Shown one piece after another: positions 6,097 to 9,052 of a DNA stretch of 9,052 nucleotides. The notes beneath the pieces are model-generated. The model made no database searches. It was not told the origin of the DNA and saw only the letters and a program-made list of their open reading frames with translations. Made by a program: the position numbers and the translations under genes. Positions within the stretch are counted from its first letter, which is position 1, and each line of letters opens with the position of its first letter. The stretch lies in contig VBJX01000077.1 of assembly GCA_005879775.1 (NCBI GenBank), forward strand, positions 1 through 9,052. The letters are read 5' to 3'. This DNA comes from Chloroflexota bacterium. Its GTDB lineage: Bacteria > Chloroflexota > Limnocylindria > QHBO01.

Positions 6097-7122
6097 TCGA
6101 AGAGCGCGTCATGCCGACCAGCGCGTCGGTCGAGCGCCCGTTCCTCACCGTATCCAACCTGTCGGTGAGCTTCCCCACCGAGGACGGCCTGGTGCGCGCC
6201 GTGGATGGGGTTTCGCTCTCGCTTGAGCGCGGCAAGACGCTCGCGATCGTCGGCGAGTCCGGCTCAGGCAAGAGCGTGACTGCACAGGCAATCATGGGGC
6301 TCGTCAACCGCAAGGCCGCCAAGGTCTCCGGCGAGATCTGGCTGGACGGGAAGGAGCTCGTCGGCCTTCCGCAGGACGAGGTCCAGGAGCTGATGGGCTC
6401 CGAGCTCGCCATGATCTTCCAGGACCCGATGTCGAGCCTCCACCCCTTCTACCGGATCGGCGACCAGATCGTCGAGGCGATCCGTGCGCATCGCAAGATT
6501 CCGACAGCGAAGGCGCGCCAGGAGGTGCTGGAGATGCTGCGCCGGGTCGGGATCCCAGCGGTCGAGCGGCGCATCGACGCCTACCCGCATCAGCTCTCCG
6601 GCGGGATGCGGCAACGCGTGATGATCGCCGACGACTGCCCTCGACGTGACCGTCCAGGCCCAGATCCTGGACCTGATCTCGACCCTGCAGGGCGAGTTCG
6701 GGACCACGGTCATCCTGATTACCCACGACCTGGGGATCGTTGCCGACGTCGCCGACCAGGTCGCCGTGATGTACGGCGGGCGTATCGTCGAACAGGCGCC
6801 AACCGGAGTCCTCTACGACCTGCCCGAGATGCCCTACACCCTGGGCCTCCTCTCGTCCGTGCCCCGCATGGACCGCGAGCTGCTCGAGCGCATGCAGCCG
6901 ATCCGTGGGAATCCGCCCTCGCCCATCAACCTGCCGAAAGGCTGCGTCTTCCAGCCACGCTGCAACTACTGGGAGCGCGTCCCCAACGGGGCGTGCCTGG
7001 ACGTGCGCCCGGAGCTGCTCGAGTCGGACCCTGAGCATCTGGTCCGCTGTCACCTGACCGTCGAGGAGCGCCAGCAGATCTCGCGCGACGTCAAGCAGGT
7101 CCTGGCCGGAGCTCCGCAATGA
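6093..7122 (+). pseudogene. dppD: Peptide ABC transporter ATPase DppD, frameshifted by a deletion spanning Walker B
   Basis: One of the two ATPases of the importer. The frame starts at GTG 6093 (overlapping the permease stop) or ATG 6111, and reads Walker A GESGSGKS (residues 54-61), Q-loop FQDP (109-112) and signature LSGGMRQRVMIA (168-179). After codon 6627-6629 it becomes non-homologous and Pro/Arg-rich until a stop at 7032-7034. From 6631 the homologous sequence resumes in another frame: TTALDVTVQAQILDL (D-loop), H-loop LITHDL, and the four-cysteine C-terminal region typical of Dpp ATPases (GCVFQPRC onwards), ending at 7122. The block that normally lies between MIA and TTALD, about 15 residues with Walker B and the catalytic Glu, is replaced by one base, a net loss of about 44 bases. 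Neither frame encodes a full ATPase, and frameshifting could not restore Walker B. It may be a recent mutation or an assembly error. A GTG at 6646 could start a C-terminal fragment, but nothing supports its use. Confidence 0.85.
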
Positions 7123-8225
7123 CAGCTGCCATGTCCACGGGAACCGGCGACATCCTGCAGGTCTCCGACCTCAAGACCTATTTCCCGGTCAAGTCGCGCG
7201 GCCTTCTCCGTCGCACCGTTGGCCAGGTCAAAGCGGTCGACGGGATCGACCTGTCGATCAGCCCAGGCGAGACGCTCGGACTCGTTGGCGAGAGCGGCTC
7301 CGGCAAGACGACCGCGGCACGCTCGATCCTGATGCTCGTCCGCCCGACCGACGGGAAGATCACGATCGATGGCCAGGAGGTCACCGGCCTCTCACCGAAG
7401 GCAATGGTGCCGATCCGGCGCAAGGCGCAGATGATCTTCCAGGATCCATACAACGCCCTGAACCCGCGCCACACCGTGGGCGGCATCATCAGCGCGCCAT
7501 TCAGGGTCCAGCAGGTAACCCCGCCAGGCGGCGTCAAGAACACCGTCCTGGAGATAATGCAGCGGGTTGGCCTGAACCCCGAGCACTACAACCGCTACCC
7601 GAACGAGTTCTCCGGCGGCCAGCGTCAGCGAATCGGGATCGCCAGGGCGATCGCTCTGAACCCGAGGCTGATCGTGTGCGACGAGCCGGTCTCCGCGCTC
7701 GACGTCTCGATCCAGGCCCAGATCCTCAACCTGCTGAACGACCTGCAGAAGGAGTTCGGGATCGCCTACCTGTTCGTGGCCCACGACCTGGCCGTCGTTC
7801 GCCAGATCTCGCACCGCGTGGCGGTCATGTACCTCGGCCGCATCATGGAGACCGCGCCGCGCCAGATCATCTACTCGGCGCCATTGCACCCGTACACGCA
7901 CTCGCTCCTCTCGGCGGTGCCGATCCCGGATCCCAAGCGCCAGGCGCATCGGAAGAGCCGAATCGTGCTTCAGGGCGACCTGCCGAGCCCGATCGACCCG
8001 CCCAGCGGCTGCGTCTTCCGGACCCGCTGTTTCCAGGCACATGAGAAGTGCGCGATCGAGGTCCCGCCGCTCGTAGAGGTGGCGCCCGGCCACAAGGTGG
8101 CCTGCCACTTCCCGATCGAAACCAAAGACCTACCCGCCCGGGTCGAGGTCGATACCGCTCTCGAGGAAGAGGCGGCGGGGCCGGTCGCAGGGCCGCACTT
8201 CATCGAGCCCGGGCCGCCCCACTGA
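7119..8225 (+). CDS. dppF: Peptide ABC transporter ATPase, DppF/OppF family
   Basis: Second ATPase of the importer, 368 residues, intact. ATG 7119 overlaps the stop of the DppD frame (ATGA); ATG 7131 is an alternative. Domains in order: Walker A GESGSGKT (57-64), Q-loop FQDPYNALNP (107-116), signature FSGGQRQRIGIARA (164-177), Walker B LIVCDEP (184-190) with catalytic Glu189, D-loop SALDVS, and H-loop His222 (VAHDL). The C-terminal oligopeptide/dipeptide transporter domain follows, with GCVFRTRC and Cys298, Cys304, Cys311 and Cys329. This Cys set is widespread in Dpp/Opp ATPases, and an iron-sulfur cluster has been reported for such a region in a mycobacterial DppD. The last 35 residues or so form an acidic, Ala/Pro-rich tail of low complexity. 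Because the DppD partner is broken here, this may be the only functional ATPase of the locus; import would then need a homodimer or an ATPase encoded elsewhere. Confidence 0.95.
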   Translation: MTAAMSTGTGDILQVSDLKTYFPVKSRGLLRRTVGQVKAVDGIDLSISPGETLGLVGESGSGKTTAARSILMLVRPTDGKITIDGQEVTGLSPKAMVPIRRKAQMIFQDPYNALNPRHTVGGIISAPFRVQQVTPPGGVKNTVLEIMQRVGLNPEHYNRYPNEFSGGQRQRIGIARAIALNPRLIVCDEPVSALDVSIQAQILNLLNDLQKEFGIAYLFVAHDLAVVRQISHRVAVMYLGRIMETAPRQIIYSAPLHPYTHSLLSAVPIPDPKRQAHRKSRIVLQGDLPSPIDPPSGCVFRTRCFQAHEKCAIEVPPLVEVAPGHKVACHFPIETKDLPARVEVDTALEEEAAGPVAGPHFIEPGPPH

Positions 8226-8257
8226 CCCTCGGCGCGCGGTTGAGGCCGCGGTCGAGT

Positions 8258-8263
8258 TAGGCT
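8258..8263 (+). promoter_or_regulatory. Possible -10 box for a leaderless nitrilase transcript
   Basis: TAGGCT fits the TANNNT pattern of -10 boxes that precede leaderless genes, and it ends 6 bases before GTG 8270. An in-frame TAG at 8258-8260 rules out a start further upstream, and no ribosome-binding site sits at normal spacing (GGAG at 8267-8270 overlaps the start codon). No -35 box with proper spacing is seen. Confidence 0.35.
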
Positions 8264-8269
8264 TCCGGA

Positions 8270-9052
8270 GTGGAGTACCGAATCGGGTTGGCGCAGTACG
8301 CGCCTCGCCTCGGAGAGCTTGACGATAACCTGGAGCTGGCCGCTGGCTGGCTGCGGCGTGCGGCGGGGGAGGGAGCGCAGCTCGTGGCGTTCCCCGAGCT
8401 GGCGCTCACCGGCTACCTGCTCTCCGATCTCGTGCCCGAGGTCGCCATCCCTGCCTCGGATGAGCGGCTTGCCGACCTGAGCCGCGCCGCGCCGGGGGTC
8501 CTGGTGGCCATCGGCTTCGTCGAGGAGACGGACGACCACCGCTACTGCAACAGCGCCGCGCTACTGCGCGACGGCATGGTGATCGGCGTCCACCGCAAGG
8601 TCTACCTGCCGACCTATGGCCTCTTCGACGAGGGCCGCTTCACGCGGGCAGGCGACCAGGTCAGGACACACACGGTTGGGCAGCCGTTGGGCCGGATCGG
8701 GGTGAGCATCTGCGAGGACTTCTGGCACCCGAGCCTGCCGATGCTCCAGGCTCAGGACGGCGCTTCGCTGCTCCTCAACCTGGCGGCGGGACCCGCCCGC
8801 GCCCCGGGGAGCGTGGCCGGGCTCGCTGCGATCGCCGGCTGGCACAAGATGCAGGACACGTACGCCCTGCTGGGCACAGTGGCGGTTGCCTTCTGCAATC
8901 GGGTCGGCAACGAGGAGGGACTCAGCTTCTGGGGTGGCTCGCGGCTCCTCGCCGCGGATGGGTCGACGATCGCCGAGGGGCCGCTCTACGAGGAGGCGCT
9001 GGTGCTCGGTGCCGTTGACACCGATGACCTGCGCATGCAGCGCTATAACCTG
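8270..9052 (+). CDS. Nitrilase-superfamily (carbon-nitrogen hydrolase) amidase, 3' end outside window
   Basis: Reads open for 261 codons to the right edge from GTG 8270. The protein begins EYRIGLAQYAPRLGELDDNL, a normal start for the family. The catalytic triad is visible: Glu43 in FPELALTGY, Lys110 in HRKVYLPTYGLFDEGRF, and nucleophile Cys148 in ICEDFWHP. Later family blocks are FCNRVGNEEGLSFWGGSRLL and a GAVDTDDLRMQRYNL end segment. Such enzymes hydrolyse amides or nitriles through a thioester intermediate in the cytoplasm. The LPTYGLFDEGRF and CEDFW motifs also occur in the glutaminase domain of glutamine-dependent NAD synthetase. Because the gene is cut at about the length of that domain, a following synthetase domain cannot be excluded, though the FWGGS block favours a stand-alone amidase. 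It starts 44 bases after the ATPase gene, probably from its own promoter. The substrate is unknown. Confidence 0.88.
   Translation, partial: MEYRIGLAQYAPRLGELDDNLELAAGWLRRAAGEGAQLVAFPELALTGYLLSDLVPEVAIPASDERLADLSRAAPGVLVAIGFVEETDDHRYCNSAALLRDGMVIGVHRKVYLPTYGLFDEGRFTRAGDQVRTHTVGQPLGRIGVSICEDFWHPSLPMLQAQDGASLLLNLAAGPARAPGSVAGLAAIAGWHKMQDTYALLGTVAVAFCNRVGNEEGLSFWGGSRLLAADGSTIAEGPLYEEALVLGAVDTDDLRMQRYNL

Noticed and set aside
6621..6648. Programmed ribosomal frameshift joining the two DppD parts
   Set aside because: No slippery heptamer is seen, and shifting frame would still leave Walker B and the catalytic glutamate missing.
6630..7034. Pro/Arg-rich C-terminal tail as a novel domain of DppD
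   Set aside because: This stretch encodes the normal D-loop, H-loop and Cys-rich region in another frame, so the tail is frameshift read-through rather than a new domain.
6646..7122. Independent small gene from GTG 6646
   Set aside because: The translation is the C-terminal part of a Dpp ATPase without Walker A or signature; no ribosome-binding site supports it as a separate gene.
1..9052. CRISPR arrays, tRNA/rRNA genes, insertion sequences, phage or attachment sites
   Set aside because: I saw no regularly spaced repeats, no tRNA-like cloverleaf ending, no transposase or integrase motifs and no flanking direct repeats; the window is ordinary chromosomal gene order.

Overview
The window is G+C-rich bacterial chromosomal DNA. 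All supported genes lie on the + strand, tightly packed, with several GTG starts and 4-bp stop/start overlaps. A split glycine decarboxylase (separate GcvPB subunit), a very Gly/Ser/Pro-rich lipoprotein linker, and a nitrilase-family enzyme with a possible leaderless GTG start suggest a Chloroflexota-like (or related high-GC monoderm) environmental genome. This assignment is an inference; no rRNA or tRNA marker is present.

Layout. 3-725 is the C-terminal half of gcvPB (glycine cleavage P-protein subunit 2), cut by the window edge and carrying an apparent in-frame loss of a conserved segment. 789-1385 and 1382-1936 are an ECF sigma factor and its translationally coupled zinc-binding, membrane-anchored anti-sigma factor. 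1937-2109 is a regulatory-looking gap with a candidate ECF-type promoter and three short dyads. 2110-8225 is a Dpp/Opp-type peptide ABC transporter locus in the order permease C, substrate-binding lipoprotein, permease B, ATPase D, ATPase F. ATPase D (6093-7122) is broken in this sequence: about 44 nt covering Walker B are missing and the frame shifts. 8270-9052 is the start of a nitrilase-superfamily amidase that runs off the end. No gene-free stretch exceeds about 175 bases.

How the parts may work together. The lipoprotein captures oligopeptides (or a similar ligand) outside the membrane, the two permeases form the channel, and the two ATPases power import. The sigma/anti-sigma pair just upstream may control the transporter. 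The stretch before the sigma gene and the stretch before the transporter share TTGAACTC followed at identical spacing by GTA, which would fit one sigma factor reading both its own promoter and the transporter promoter. A strong 16-bp hairpin between the binding-protein and permease B genes probably sets differential expression within the transporter locus.

I did not find an obviously new type of system. The best leads are the shared sigma-type promoter motif and the two short deletions that each remove a core catalytic segment of an otherwise well-conserved enzyme. The deletions may be real gene decay or assembly error.
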